Shown one piece after another: positions 18,124 to 26,311 of a stretch of 64,000 bases of DNA (within the stretch, counting starts at the first letter, position 1; the number at the start of each line of letters is the position of its first letter). The stretch spans positions 1,054,001 to 1,118,000 of the forward strand of contig NZ_CP034438.1 of NCBI RefSeq assembly GCF_003952265.1, written 5' to 3'. The translations under genes and the position numbers were made by a program. The notes below the pieces were generated by a model that ran no database searches, was not told the origin of the DNA, and was given only the letters and a program-made list of their open reading frames with translations. This DNA comes from Flaviflexus salsibiostraticola (GTDB taxonomy: Bacteria; Actinomycetota; Actinomycetes; Actinomycetales; Actinomycetaceae).

Positions 18124-19570
18124 CTCGCATGGTTTTCTCACATATCGCGAGCGCGAGCTCCCGCCGAACCGGCCCGTGCCCGTCCGCATCGCCGACTACC
18201 GCGAGATTCGGGAGCGCCGCACCGACGGCGCCCTCCTCAAGCGCCAGGCGAGCAGGTGCATGGACTGCGGCGTGCCGTTCTGCATGGCCGGGTGTCCTCT
18301 GGGGAACATCATTCCGGAGTTCAACGATTATGCACGGCAGGGCCTGAGCGGGCTGGGTGCGGAGAGGCTCCTCGCGACGAACAACTTCCCCGAGTTCACG
18401 GGACGGATCTGCCCGGCACCCTGCGAGTCATCCTGCGTGCTCGGCATCAACCAACCGCCGGTCACCATCAAGGCGATCGAGCGCGCGCTCGCGGATGACA
18501 TCGTCGAGAGGGGGATGACGCCGCAGATCCCCGGACGCCTCTCGGACAGAAGCGTCTGCGTCGTCGGCTCCGGACCGGCCGGCCTGGCGGCCGCCCAGCA
18601 GCTGACCCGGGCGGGCCACACGGTCGTCGTCTATGAGCGGGATGACCGCCTCGGCGGACTGCTGCGCTACGGGATCCCCGACTTCAAGCTCGAGAAGCAC
18701 ATCATTGATGCTCGGCTTGATCAGATGAGGGCGGAGGGCACCCGGTTCCGCACCGGCGTCGAGATCGGCGTCGACCTCTCCTGGACGGAGGTGCGGGAGC
18801 GCTTTGACGCCGTCATCGTCGCCACGGGCGCCCTGGCCCCCCGGGATCTCGACATCCCCGGCCGGCATCTCGACGGGGTCCACCAGGCCATGGAGTTCCT
18901 GACCGGCTCCAACCGGGAGGTCGCAGGCGCCCCGCCGCAGGGGCAGGTGCGCGCCGACGGGAAGCATGTCGTCGTCCTCGGCGGCGGCGACACGGGATCC
19001 GACTGCATCGGCGTCTCACATCGCCAAGGAGCGGCCTCCGTCACGAACGTCGCCATCGGCATCCGCCCGCCGGATGAGCGGGCGCCCCACGAGCCGTGGC
19101 CCATCGATCCACGGCTCTTCGAGACGCAGCCCTCCCACGAGGAGGGCGGCGAACGCGTCTTCCTCACCTCGACGGTCGAATTCGTTGACCGGGGCGACGG
19201 CTCGGTCGGCGCGATCCGCGTTGCCGACACCCAGATCCTGCCGAACGGCCAGCGCATACCCACACCCGGAACCGAGCGAGATCTGCCGGCCGACCTTGTC
19301 CTTCTCTCACTCGGCTTCACGGGCACCGATGCGAACATGTCGGGACTGGATCTCCCCGTCGGCCGGGGCAGCCTGATCGCGCGATCCTCCGACTACTCGA
19401 CGGATCTTCCAGGCGTGTTCGTCGCAGGCGACGCGGGGCGGGGCGCCTCCCTCGTGGTCTGGGCGATCGCCGAGGGCCGAGCCGTCGCGCACGAGGTGGA
19501 CGCCTACATCTCCGGCTCATCGTCCCTCCCATCCCCCACCTTGGCCACTTCTCGCGGCCTCCACCTGTAG
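18116..19570 (+). CDS. gltD: Glutamate synthase small subunit
   Basis: A 484-residue FAD/NADPH-binding beta subunit passing electrons to GltB. The N-terminal region has the two cysteine clusters expected for 4Fe-4S binding (CMDCGVPFCMAGCPLGN and CPAPCESSC). Then come the FAD dinucleotide fold GSGPAGLAAA and the NADPH fold GGGDTGSDC. The C-terminal GDAGRGASLVVWAI closes the FAD site. The start overlaps the gltB end by 8 nt, so stoichiometric coupled translation is likely. Length and motifs are standard. Confidence 0.97.
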   Translation: MADSHGFLTYRERELPPNRPVPVRIADYREIRERRTDGALLKRQASRCMDCGVPFCMAGCPLGNIIPEFNDYARQGLSGLGAERLLATNNFPEFTGRICPAPCESSCVLGINQPPVTIKAIERALADDIVERGMTPQIPGRLSDRSVCVVGSGPAGLAAAQQLTRAGHTVVVYERDDRLGGLLRYGIPDFKLEKHIIDARLDQMRAEGTRFRTGVEIGVDLSWTEVRERFDAVIVATGALAPRDLDIPGRHLDGVHQAMEFLTGSNREVAGAPPQGQVRADGKHVVVLGGGDTGSDCIGVSHRQGAASVTNVAIGIRPPDERAPHEPWPIDPRLFETQPSHEEGGERVFLTSTVEFVDRGDGSVGAIRVADTQILPNGQRIPTPGTERDLPADLVLLSLGFTGTDANMSGLDLPVGRGSLIARSSDYSTDLPGVFVAGDAGRGASLVVWAIAEGRAVAHEVDAYISGSSSLPSPTLATSRGLHL

Positions 19571-19893
19571 ACCAGGTGCAGGCGGGTCAGTCAGACCGGC
19601 AGTCGCGACGTCGGTCGGCCAGGAAGTCGGGCAGACAGTCGGACAGTGGGGCAGGCGCGAGCCTGCGCGCTCGCCGTGACCGGGTACTGTCCAAGCCCCC
19701 ACCACACCTGACTCGATCAGTCCCATATTGTGGACATCTCTTTACTTCGACCTGGTGATAATTTTACGCTTCCACGCATCACACATACGGCATCAGCCGC
19801 AGTGATGAACGACCGGCCACACCGCGTCCGGTCGAGATGCGGAGATCGCGGAGTTAACAGCTTCACGCCCTCCCCCATCGAATAGGAGTTCCC
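19571..19893 (+). other. Intergenic region between gltD and amtB
   Basis: No gene is supported here. Bases 19581-19660 are a GTC/CAG-rich low-complexity stretch with repeated AGTCGG-like units. Bases 19715-19800 are clearly more AT-rich and should hold the amtB promoter, with a plausible -10 GATAAT at 19757-19762; the -35 is not clear. I saw no convincing GlnR or AmtR box. Confidence 0.5.
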
Positions 19894-21138
19894 ATGGACC
19901 CTGGAAGCATCGCGTTCGGCGTCATCGCCACAGCGCTTGTCCTCGTCATGACACCCGGCGTCGCCTTCTTCTACGGCGGCCTCGTCCGCGCCCGCAGCGT
20001 CATCTCCATGATGATGCTGTCCTTCGCCACCCTCGGCATCGTCAGCGTGCTGTGGATCCTCTACGGCTACGCCATGTCATCCGTCGGCTCGGAGCTCGGC
20101 TTCGCCGGCAACCCGTTCTCGGACTTCGCCCTGTCCTCGACAGTCGCCTCTGATACCGCGAATGTCGACCTCGTCGGGGTCGCCTACGGCGCCACGTTCG
20201 CCATCATCACCGTCGCCCTCATCTCCGGCGCCATCGCCGACCGTGCACGATTCGGGCCCTGGATCGTCTTCGTCATCGCCTTTGCCACCCTCGGCTACTT
20301 CCCCATCGCCGCGTGGGTGTGGGGCGGCGGATGGGTCGAGGCGCTCGGCGGCTGGCTCGGTGCCCCCGGTGTCATCGACTACGCGGGCGGGCTCGCAGTC
20401 CACACGAACGCCGGCGCGGCCGCCCTTGCCCTCGCCATCGTCCTCGGGCCGCGCCTCGGCTTCGCCAAGGGAAGCCACCGTCCCCACAACGTTCCCTTCG
20501 TCGTCCTCGGCGCAGCGATCCTCTGGTTCGGCTGGTTCGGCTTCAACGTTGGGGCGGAATGGACGAATGAGATGGAAGGGGCTGGCCTCATCGTCATCAA
20601 CACGCTGGGATGTACAGCGGCGGCCATCTGCGGCTGGCTCGTCATCGAGAAGGTCAAGGGCGGGAAGCCCTCCGCCGTCGGTGCGGCCTCCGGCGCCATC
20701 GCCGGACTCGTCGCCATCACCCCAGCCTGTGCGAACCTCACCCCCGGGTGGGCTCTGCTGCTCGGTGTCGTCACCGGCGCCATCTGCTGCTGGGCGATCG
20801 AGCTGAAGTATCTCTTCCGCCTCGACGACTCCCTCGACGTCGTCGGCATCCACCTCGTCGGTGGCCTCATCGGCACCATCTACGTCGGCTTCTTCGCGAT
20901 CGACACCGGCCTCTTCACCGGCGGCGGCTTCGGCCAGGTCGCCGTCCAGGTCATCGCCAGCGCGGGAGTCTTCGCCTACTCGTTCTGTCTCGCCTACGTT
21001 CTCGGGAAGACCATCGACAAGACGATTGGCTTCCGGGTGGACGACGCCTCGGAACTCGCCGGAGTCGACGTCACGCTCCACGGCGAGATCGCCTACGAGC
21101 TCTCAGACGCCCGCTCAGACGGCGCAGGCTCCCCGTGA
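19894..21138 (+). CDS. amtB: Ammonium transporter (Amt/MEP family)
   Basis: A 414-residue channel with eleven predicted membrane helices. Recognisable features are the N-terminal TPGVAFFYGGLVR, the signature DYAGGLAVHTNAGAAALALA carrying one of the two pore histidines (VHTNAG), and DVVGIHLVGGLIGT with the second conserved His. It takes up ammonium for assimilation, fitting the upstream gltBD. The ATG at 19894 follows AGGAG at good spacing. The usual co-transcribed glnK and glnD are absent: after the stop comes a terminator and then genes on the other strand. Confidence 0.96.
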   Translation: MDPGSIAFGVIATALVLVMTPGVAFFYGGLVRARSVISMMMLSFATLGIVSVLWILYGYAMSSVGSELGFAGNPFSDFALSSTVASDTANVDLVGVAYGATFAIITVALISGAIADRARFGPWIVFVIAFATLGYFPIAAWVWGGGWVEALGGWLGAPGVIDYAGGLAVHTNAGAAALALAIVLGPRLGFAKGSHRPHNVPFVVLGAAILWFGWFGFNVGAEWTNEMEGAGLIVINTLGCTAAAICGWLVIEKVKGGKPSAVGAASGAIAGLVAITPACANLTPGWALLLGVVTGAICCWAIELKYLFRLDDSLDVVGIHLVGGLIGTIYVGFFAIDTGLFTGGGFGQVAVQVIASAGVFAYSFCLAYVLGKTIDKTIGFRVDDASELAGVDVTLHGEIAYELSDARSDGAGSP

Positions 21139-21194
21139 GCCGCGCTGGGGCAGTCGGCTCCCCGTAGGGAGAGCCGTCCAGCGAAGAAGCCGGT

Positions 21195-21225
21195 GGGGGG
21201 CTGATGCTGACTGCATCAGCCCCCC
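21195..21225. terminator. Bidirectional terminator between amtB and dhaM
   Basis: GGGGGGCTGATGC and GCATCAGCCCCCC make a perfect 13-bp stem with a 5-nt loop, located between convergent genes. No long T tract is present. Confidence 0.75.
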
Positions 21226-21274
21226 AACAGGCCTGTACTACTGGGACCAGGTGACGGTCGAGGCGCCGCTCCGG

Positions 21275-21964
21275 TCAGTCGAGCCCGGCCGAGATCGCGT
21301 CGGCGATCCGGTCGACTCCGCTCCAGCACTTCGCATCGTCAGTCGTCACCGCGACGGCATCGCCCTTCTTGATGCCGAGCGACATGATCGACATGATCGA
21401 GTCCGCGGGAACACCATTGAGGAGGATCTCGCCCTCGAACTGGCCGGCGAGGGCGGCGATCTGCGCGGCGGGACGGGCATGGAGGCCCGCCTCGTCCGCG
21501 ACGATGACCTCCCGCTTGAAGACCCCATTGGGATCCTCCCCATCGCGCTCCGGCTTGGGATCCGTGTCGATCTTCTCGACGAAGATCGCGGCGGAGGCGA
21601 TTGCCGCAGCCGCCGCCTCCCACAGGTCGGCGCCCTGCTGGGCAGAGACGGAGGCGGCCACGGTGCCCTCGACGAAGGGGGCATCCTCAAAGACGACCTC
21701 ATGATCGTCGTCCGCCTCGAGGACCGCCTCGACGGTCATCGTGGCGGAGCCGATGTCGGTGAGCACAAGTACGGAGAGGCCCTTCGAGCGCAGATCCTTG
21801 ATCGCACCCTCGATCTTCTCGTAGGACGTGCCGATGGAGCCGTCGTCCAGACCACCCGCGGGGATGATCGAGACATCGGGTGCCATCTGGCCCGCCAGCT
21901 CTGCGAGGCCCTTGGCCAGCAGATCCGAGTGGGAGACGAGGACAAGACCGACGCTGATGCTCAC
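21275..21964 (-). CDS. dhaM: Dihydroxyacetone kinase phosphotransfer protein DhaM (EIIA-HPr fusion)
   Basis: A 229-residue PTS phosphocarrier for PEP-dependent dihydroxyacetone phosphorylation. Residues 1-130 are a mannose-type EIIA domain with the active His12 (VSHSDLLAKGL). Residues about 150-229 are an HPr domain with His162 (AGLHARPA) and the regulatory-site region SIMSIMSLG. DhaM re-phosphorylates the ADP held by DhaL. No enzyme I domain is attached, so EI must come from elsewhere. The start ATG overlaps the dhaL stop by 4 nt. It is the last gene of dhaK-dhaL-dhaM. Confidence 0.94.
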   Translation of the reverse strand: MSISVGLVLVSHSDLLAKGLAELAGQMAPDVSIIPAGGLDDGSIGTSYEKIEGAIKDLRSKGLSVLVLTDIGSATMTVEAVLEADDDHEVVFEDAPFVEGTVAASVSAQQGADLWEAAAAAIASAAIFVEKIDTDPKPERDGEDPNGVFKREVIVADEAGLHARPAAQIAALAGQFEGEILLNGVPADSIMSIMSLGIKKGDAVAVTTDDAKCWSGVDRIADAISAGLD

Positions 21965-22590
21965 TGCTCTCCTGCCTTCGCAGCCGCCTCAAGGATGTAG
22001 GCGCTGGATGTCGCTCCGGGATCGCGGTGCCCGATCGAGCGCTCTCCCAGGTAGGAGGCGCGCCCCTTCGTCGCCTTCATCGGACCGGTCGCGACCGCGC
22101 CGGCCTGTGCCGCGTCGGCCGCTGCACGAAGGACGGCCTCGGGTGCGAGACCATCATCGGCGGCCTTTTCGGCTGCCCTGACGGCCGGCGCCCATGCGTC
22201 GACCATGGTCTTCTCGTTCTCGTCGGCCTTGCCGCGGGCCTGAATGCCCGCGAGCCCTGCCTCGAGCATGGCGACGATGTCGCGCGGGCCGAGGCTCTCA
22301 GCCGTCACCTCTTTCGAGGCGCGGAGGAAGGCGGTTCCGTAGAGGGGCCCTGCGGCACCGCCGACGGTCGACATGAGGGTGGTGGCGACGAGCTTGAGCA
22401 CGTCGCCCGCGTGCGCCGGATCGGCATCGGACAGCTTGGCCTTGACTGCCGTGAAACCGCGGTCGAGGTTCTCGCCGTGGTCGCCGTCGCCGATGGCGCG
22501 GTCGAGCTCGATGAGCTCCACCCGATGCTCGGAGGCCATCTCAATGCAGCCTTCGATCCAGGCGATCGCCCAGTCTTTGCCAAGTGTCAT
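21961..22590 (-). CDS. dhaL: Dihydroxyacetone kinase ADP-binding subunit DhaL
   Basis: A 209-residue all-helical subunit that holds ADP and two Mg ions and passes phosphate from DhaM to dihydroxyacetone on DhaK. The conserved DRAIGDGDHGENL carries the metal-binding aspartates, and the segment TLMSTVGGAAGPLYGTAFL lines the nucleotide site. I chose the ATG at 22590, because AAAGGGA lies about 8 nt upstream; a GTG two codons earlier is too close to that site. It lies 2 nt after the dhaK stop and overlaps dhaM by 4 nt. Confidence 0.95.
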   Translation of the reverse strand: MTLGKDWAIAWIEGCIEMASEHRVELIELDRAIGDGDHGENLDRGFTAVKAKLSDADPAHAGDVLKLVATTLMSTVGGAAGPLYGTAFLRASKEVTAESLGPRDIVAMLEAGLAGIQARGKADENEKTMVDAWAPAVRAAEKAADDGLAPEAVLRAAADAAQAGAVATGPMKATKGRASYLGERSIGHRDPGATSSAYILEAAAKAGEQ

Positions 22591-22592
22591 GT

Positions 22593-23594
22593 TCACATTC
22601 CCTTTCGGTACGCCACCGTGTTCACTGGTGCATCATACAGATCGATCATCTCATCGTCCGCTCGAAGGATCGTGACCGAGCAGCCCTGCATCTCGAGGCT
22701 CGTGATGTAGGAGCCGACGAGGGAGCGGGTGACATCGACGCCGAGATCCTTGAGGCGCTTGGCGACGCGGCCGTAGACGATGTAGAGCTCGGACAGGGGC
22801 GTGCCGCCCATGCCATTGACGAAGACGACCGTCTTCTCGCCGCTCGTGAGGTTGAGATCCTTGAGGATCGGATCGACCAGCTGATCGGTGATCTCGTCCG
22901 CGGTTGCCATGGGGATGCGATGGCGACCGGGCTCGCCGTGAATGCCGATGCCGATCTCGACCTCATCCTCAGCAAGGTCGAAGGACGGCGTCCCCGCGTG
23001 GGGCACGGTGCAGGCCGACAGCGCGACGCCCATCGAGCGGACGTTATCGATGACGCGCTGGGCGATCGCGGTGACCGCCTCGAGGTCATCGCCGCGCTCG
23101 GCTGCGGCGCCGGCGATCTTCTCGACGAGCATGGTGCCGGCGACGCCGCGGCGTCCGGCCGTGTAGAGGGAGTCCTCGACCGCGACGTCATCGTTGACGA
23201 TGACGGAGGTGACCTTGATGTCCTCAGCCTCGGCGAGTTCGGCTGCGGTCTCGAAGTTGAGCACGTCGCCCGTGTAGTTCTTGACGATGTGGAGGACGCC
23301 CGCACCGCGGTCGACATCCTGCGTCGCCGCGAGGATCGGATCCGGGGTCGGCGAGGTGAAGACGGCGCCGGGGACGGCGGCGTCGAGCATGCCGTAGCCG
23401 ACGAAGCCCGCGTGGAGGGGCTCGTGGCCCGATCCGCCGCCGGAGATAAGGGCGACCTTGCCGTCCTCCTTCTTCTCGGCTCGTGCGACGAACATGGGAT
23501 CTTCGTGGACAGCGACATGCTCGGGGTGGGCGAGGGCGAAGCCGCGGACCGACTCGAGGACGACGTTCTGCGGATCGTTGATGAGCTTCTTCAC
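22593..23594 (-). CDS. dhaK: Dihydroxyacetone kinase substrate-binding subunit DhaK
   Basis: A 333-residue subunit that binds dihydroxyacetone covalently through a hemiaminal on His219 in GIHGEPG. The other substrate motif GGGSGHEPLHAGFVG is intact. The GTG at 23594 is preceded by AAAGGAG at 5-6 nt, and longer in-frame starts have no ribosome site. It opens the dhaKLM operon, behind a TATAGT -10 and a dyad. No DhaR-type activator gene is adjacent. The system would feed dihydroxyacetone into glycolysis at the cost of PEP. Confidence 0.96.
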   Translation of the reverse strand: MKKLINDPQNVVLESVRGFALAHPEHVAVHEDPMFVARAEKKEDGKVALISGGGSGHEPLHAGFVGYGMLDAAVPGAVFTSPTPDPILAATQDVDRGAGVLHIVKNYTGDVLNFETAAELAEAEDIKVTSVIVNDDVAVEDSLYTAGRRGVAGTMLVEKIAGAAAERGDDLEAVTAIAQRVIDNVRSMGVALSACTVPHAGTPSFDLAEDEVEIGIGIHGEPGRHRIPMATADEITDQLVDPILKDLNLTSGEKTVVFVNGMGGTPLSELYIVYGRVAKRLKDLGVDVTRSLVGSYITSLEMQGCSVTILRADDEMIDLYDAPVNTVAYRKGM

Positions 23595-23619
23595 TGGGAC
23601 TCCTTTGAACCAGATGGAC

Positions 23620-23640
23620 AGTGTGCCACTCCACACTATA
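23620..23640 (-). promoter_or_regulatory. dhaK promoter -10 with overlapping dyad
   Basis: On the minus strand, TATAGT (23640-23635) is a good -10. It runs into AGTGTG-GAGTGG-CACACT (23637-23620), a perfect 6-6-6 inverted repeat well placed for a repressor. No matching -35 consensus is visible at 17 nt. The regulator is unknown. Confidence 0.5.
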
Positions 23641-23792
23641 CGCCCACTCGGCACCGCGGGGCAGGGTAGAGGGGCGCTCAGTCCACGGCTGAAACCCCTT
23701 GTCACGGCCATGTCTGGGGATGCAGCGACACGTTCGAGCGCCCCCGTTCGCCGCGCGGCAGGCACGCATTGAGCGTCGCCGGACCAACGACG

Positions 23793-23820
23793 CGGTCCCC
23801 TCCCGTGCGGGAGGGGACCG
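23793..23820 (-). terminator. Hairpin terminator downstream of ndk
   Basis: CGGTCCCCTCCCG and CGGGAGGGGACCG form a very stable stem of 12-13 bp with a minimal loop, 12 nt beyond the ndk stop. It ends the ileS-folC-DUF4233-ndk group. Confidence 0.7.
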
Positions 23821-23831
23821 GTGTTGCTGCG

Positions 23832-24239
23832 CTAGAACCAGAGAGCGATCTCGCGCTCCGCGGATTCGGGAGAATCAGAGGAGTGGACGATGTTCTCGAT
23901 CTGACCCGTTCCCCAGTCGCGGCCGAGATCCCCGCGAATCGTTCCGGGGGCGGCCACGGTCGGCTCCGTCGATCCGGAGAGCGAGCGGACGGCTTCGACG
24001 ACGCGGGCGCCCTCGAGAATGGCGGCGACGATCGGGCCGGCGGTCATGTACTCGACGAGCTCGGGGAAGAAGGCCTTCTCCCGATGTTCGATGTAGTGCT
24101 CGCCGAGGAGCTCCTCGGTCGCGGTCACCATCTTGAGGTCGACGATTGAGTAGCCCTTCCGTTCGATGCGGGTGAGGACGTCACCGACGAGGCCGCGCTT
24201 GACCCCGTCCGGTTTGATGAGCAGCAGTGTTCTTTCCAT
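23832..24239 (-). CDS. ndk: Nucleoside diphosphate kinase
   Basis: A 135-residue enzyme that transfers the gamma phosphate between nucleoside tri- and diphosphates. The phosphorylated His119 lies in NIVHSSDSPESAEREI, and IKPDGVKRGLVG is the nucleotide-binding N-terminal motif. Length is exactly typical. The ATG at 24239 has no strong Shine-Dalgarno but sits 7 nt after TAAGCT, so a separate leaderless transcript is possible in addition to read-through from upstream. An in-frame upstream start at 24263 lacks support. folC-DUF4233-ndk is a recurrent actinobacterial arrangement. Confidence 0.95.
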   Translation of the reverse strand: MERTLLLIKPDGVKRGLVGDVLTRIERKGYSIVDLKMVTATEELLGEHYIEHREKAFFPELVEYMTAGPIVAAILEGARVVEAVRSLSGSTEPTVAAPGTIRGDLGRDWGTGQIENIVHSSDSPESAEREIALWF

Positions 24240-24290
24240 GCCCACCAGCTTAACGACAGCCATGTGATCGAACCGGCACTTTGGGCCCGG

Positions 24291-24728
24291 CTAGTCGCCC
24301 GATACGTCCTGTTCGTCCTGGTCTTCCTGCTCGGCCTCCCAGGCGGCCTGCTCGGCACGCCTCTGCTCCCGCTCCCGGTCGAGCCTCATGCCCCAGTAGA
24401 TCGAGGCGGACCACAGCACGAGGAACGACAGGCCCACCGCGAAGCCCGCTGGCATCCACACCCCGGTGACGAGGACAACGGTCTGCGCAAAGGAGCCGAG
24501 GATGATGCCGGCCCGCTGGGAGCGGCCGAGGACAATGGCGGCGATGAGGAGAACGAGCATCCCGATCCCCGTCAGCGCCCACACCGTCCCCGGAGCCGCG
24601 AGGCGCAGCCCGAAGGCCGCGACGCCGGCGAACAGGACGACGAAGATCTCAAGGATCAGCATCGTCATCGTGAACTGGGAGAGCGCCGAGCCCTTGGGGA
24701 TCGGTGCGGTCCTCGGGTCTCGCGCCAC
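24291..24728 (-). CDS. DUF4233 membrane protein
   Basis: A 145-residue protein with four hydrophobic segments and an acidic, Glu/Asp/Gln-rich C-terminal tail. Its place between folC and ndk matches the DUF4233 family of actinobacteria, whose function is unknown. The GTG start at 24728 shares one base with the folC TAG stop, and AGGAG lies 6 nt upstream inside folC, so translation is coupled to FolC. Nothing in it suggests an enzyme. Confidence 0.82.
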   Translation of the reverse strand: MARDPRTAPIPKGSALSQFTMTMLILEIFVVLFAGVAAFGLRLAAPGTVWALTGIGMLVLLIAAIVLGRSQRAGIILGSFAQTVVLVTGVWMPAGFAVGLSFLVLWSASIYWGMRLDREREQRRAEQAAWEAEQEDQDEQDVSGD

Positions 24729-26311
24729 TACAGACTCCTCGTCGCCTTGCCGAACAGCTCCCGCACCCGGCTCGCGAGCTCGATCGAGCCGATGGCGAGG
24801 ACGGCGGGCGCCGTCATCTCCTCCCGGTTCATCGACTCCGCGAGCGAGGCCGCCATGTCGACCGCCTCGAGCAGGTCGTACTCCTCCCGGACCCTCTCCT
24901 CACCGAAGACCTCCTCGGCGATCTGCCGGGCATCCTCAATCGGAAGGGCCCGCGGGTTGCTCAGGCTGGTGACGACGACGGCGTCGAGCAGGGGCTCGAG
25001 GATGCCGAGCATCGCCTCAACGTCCTTATCCGCCATCGCCGCAAACACACCGACGATCGGGCCGTGGAACGTCTCCTTCATCGCCGCGGCCGCGGCCGCG
25101 AGGCCGGCGGGGTTGTGCCCGCCGTCCGCGACGACGGCGGGCGAGGAGCGGACCAGCTCGAGACGCCCGGGCGACTGGACCGACATGAGGGCGTGCTCGA
25201 TGACGGTGCCGTCGAGCGCTCCGCCGCCGAAGAACGCCTCGACCGCCGCAATCGCGAGAACAGCGTTGCGGGCCTGGTGGTGACCCAGGAGGTTGAGCGG
25301 GATCTCCCGGTAGGAGGCAGCGGGCGTGCCGACGCTGATCATCTGCCCGCCCACGCCGGGCGTGCGATCCTCGAGGCGGATGTCCCGACCCTCGAAGAGA
25401 AGCCTGGCTCGGTGGCGGGAGACGGCCTCGGCGAGGATCGGCAGGACGTCCTCGTGCTGGGCGGCGGAGACGACGGTCGAGCCGTCCTTGATGATGCCGA
25501 CCTTCTCGGAGGCGACCTCGGCGCGCGTCGTCCCGAGGTAGCGGGCGTGGTCGACATCGATGGTGGTGAGGACGGCGACGTCAGCGTCGATGACGTTCGT
25601 CGCGTCCCACAGTCCGCCCATGCCGACCTCGATGACGGCCACATCGACCGGTGCATCGGCGAATGCCGCGTAGGCCATGACGGTGAACAGCTCGAAGGTC
25701 GACAGCGGCGGCCCCCCGTGCTTCGCCGAGGCGGCGTCGACCATGGCGACGGCCGGCTGAACCTGCTCCCACACGTCGATCCACTCCTGACGGGAAAGGA
25801 TCCGGTCGTCGATGGAGATCCGCTCCCTCATCGTGTGCATGTGCGGTGACGTGTACCGGCCGACCCGCAGGCCCTTCTCCGCGAGCAGCGCCGCGATCAT
25901 CCGCGACGTCGACGTCTTGCCATTGGTGCCCGTGATGTGGATGGTCCGGTAGGAGTTCTGCGGGGTGCCGAGGATATCGAGGCAGTCGACGACCCGCTGG
26001 GTCGACGGCTGAACATCGTGCTCGGGAGCGCGGGACATGAGGTCGGCGGCAATGTCCGCCATCTTCTCCTCCAGTCCCACCTCCTCGGCAAGCTCCGCTG
26101 TCGCGTCCGGCTCGGCGATGACATCGGCGATGACCTCGGAGTCGCCGAGCAGGCCGGATGCCGCGATGGCGGCAACGGCCTCCCCATACTCCTGGTCGGC
26201 ATCCTCCTCGGCGCGCACGTCGGTGACCTCGAGCTCCTCACGGTCGCCGATGTGAGGGGCAGTGCCCTCTGCATCGCCCAACGGCGAATCCTCGTGCCTG
26301 CCGCCGTTCAC
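24728..26311 (-). CDS. folC: Bifunctional folylpolyglutamate synthase/dihydrofolate synthase with acidic N-terminal extension
   Basis: ATP-dependent Mur-ligase-family enzyme adding glutamate to dihydropteroate and folates. The P-loop GTNGKTS is at 128-134, followed by [12 protein letters not shown] and the metal-binding region [13 protein letters not shown]. The product is 527 residues. The first 80 or so are an acidic Glu/Asp/Ala-rich extension not needed in the usual enzyme, where the P-loop sits near residue 45-50. The GTG at 26311 overlaps the ileS stop (GTGA), supporting the long form, but an internal start cannot be excluded. Confidence 0.93.
   Translation of the reverse strand: MNGGRHEDSPLGDAEGTAPHIGDREELEVTDVRAEEDADQEYGEAVAAIAASGLLGDSEVIADVIAEPDATAELAEEVGLEEKMADIAADLMSRAPEHDVQPSTQRVVDCLDILGTPQNSYRTIHITGTNGKTSTSRMIAALLAEKGLRVGRYTSPHMHTMRERISIDDRILSRQEWIDVWEQVQPAVAMVDAASAKHGGPPLSTFELFTVMAYAAFADAPVDVAVIEVGMGGLWDATNVIDADVAVLTTIDVDHARYLGTTRAEVASEKVGIIKDGSTVVSAAQHEDVLPILAEAVSRHRARLLFEGRDIRLEDRTPGVGGQMISVGTPAASYREIPLNLLGHHQARNAVLAIAAVEAFFGGGALDGTVIEHALMSVQSPGRLELVRSSPAVVADGGHNPAGLAAAAAAMKETFHGPIVGVFAAMADKDVEAMLGILEPLLDAVVVTSLSNPRALPIEDARQIAEEVFGEERVREEYDLLEAVDMAASLAESMNREEMTAPAVLAIGSIELASRVRELFGKATRSL

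Noticed and set aside
19581..19660. GTC/CAG-rich stretch as a possible CRISPR or iteron array
   Set aside because: The units are irregular in length and sequence and have no spacers, so low-complexity intergenic DNA is a better description.
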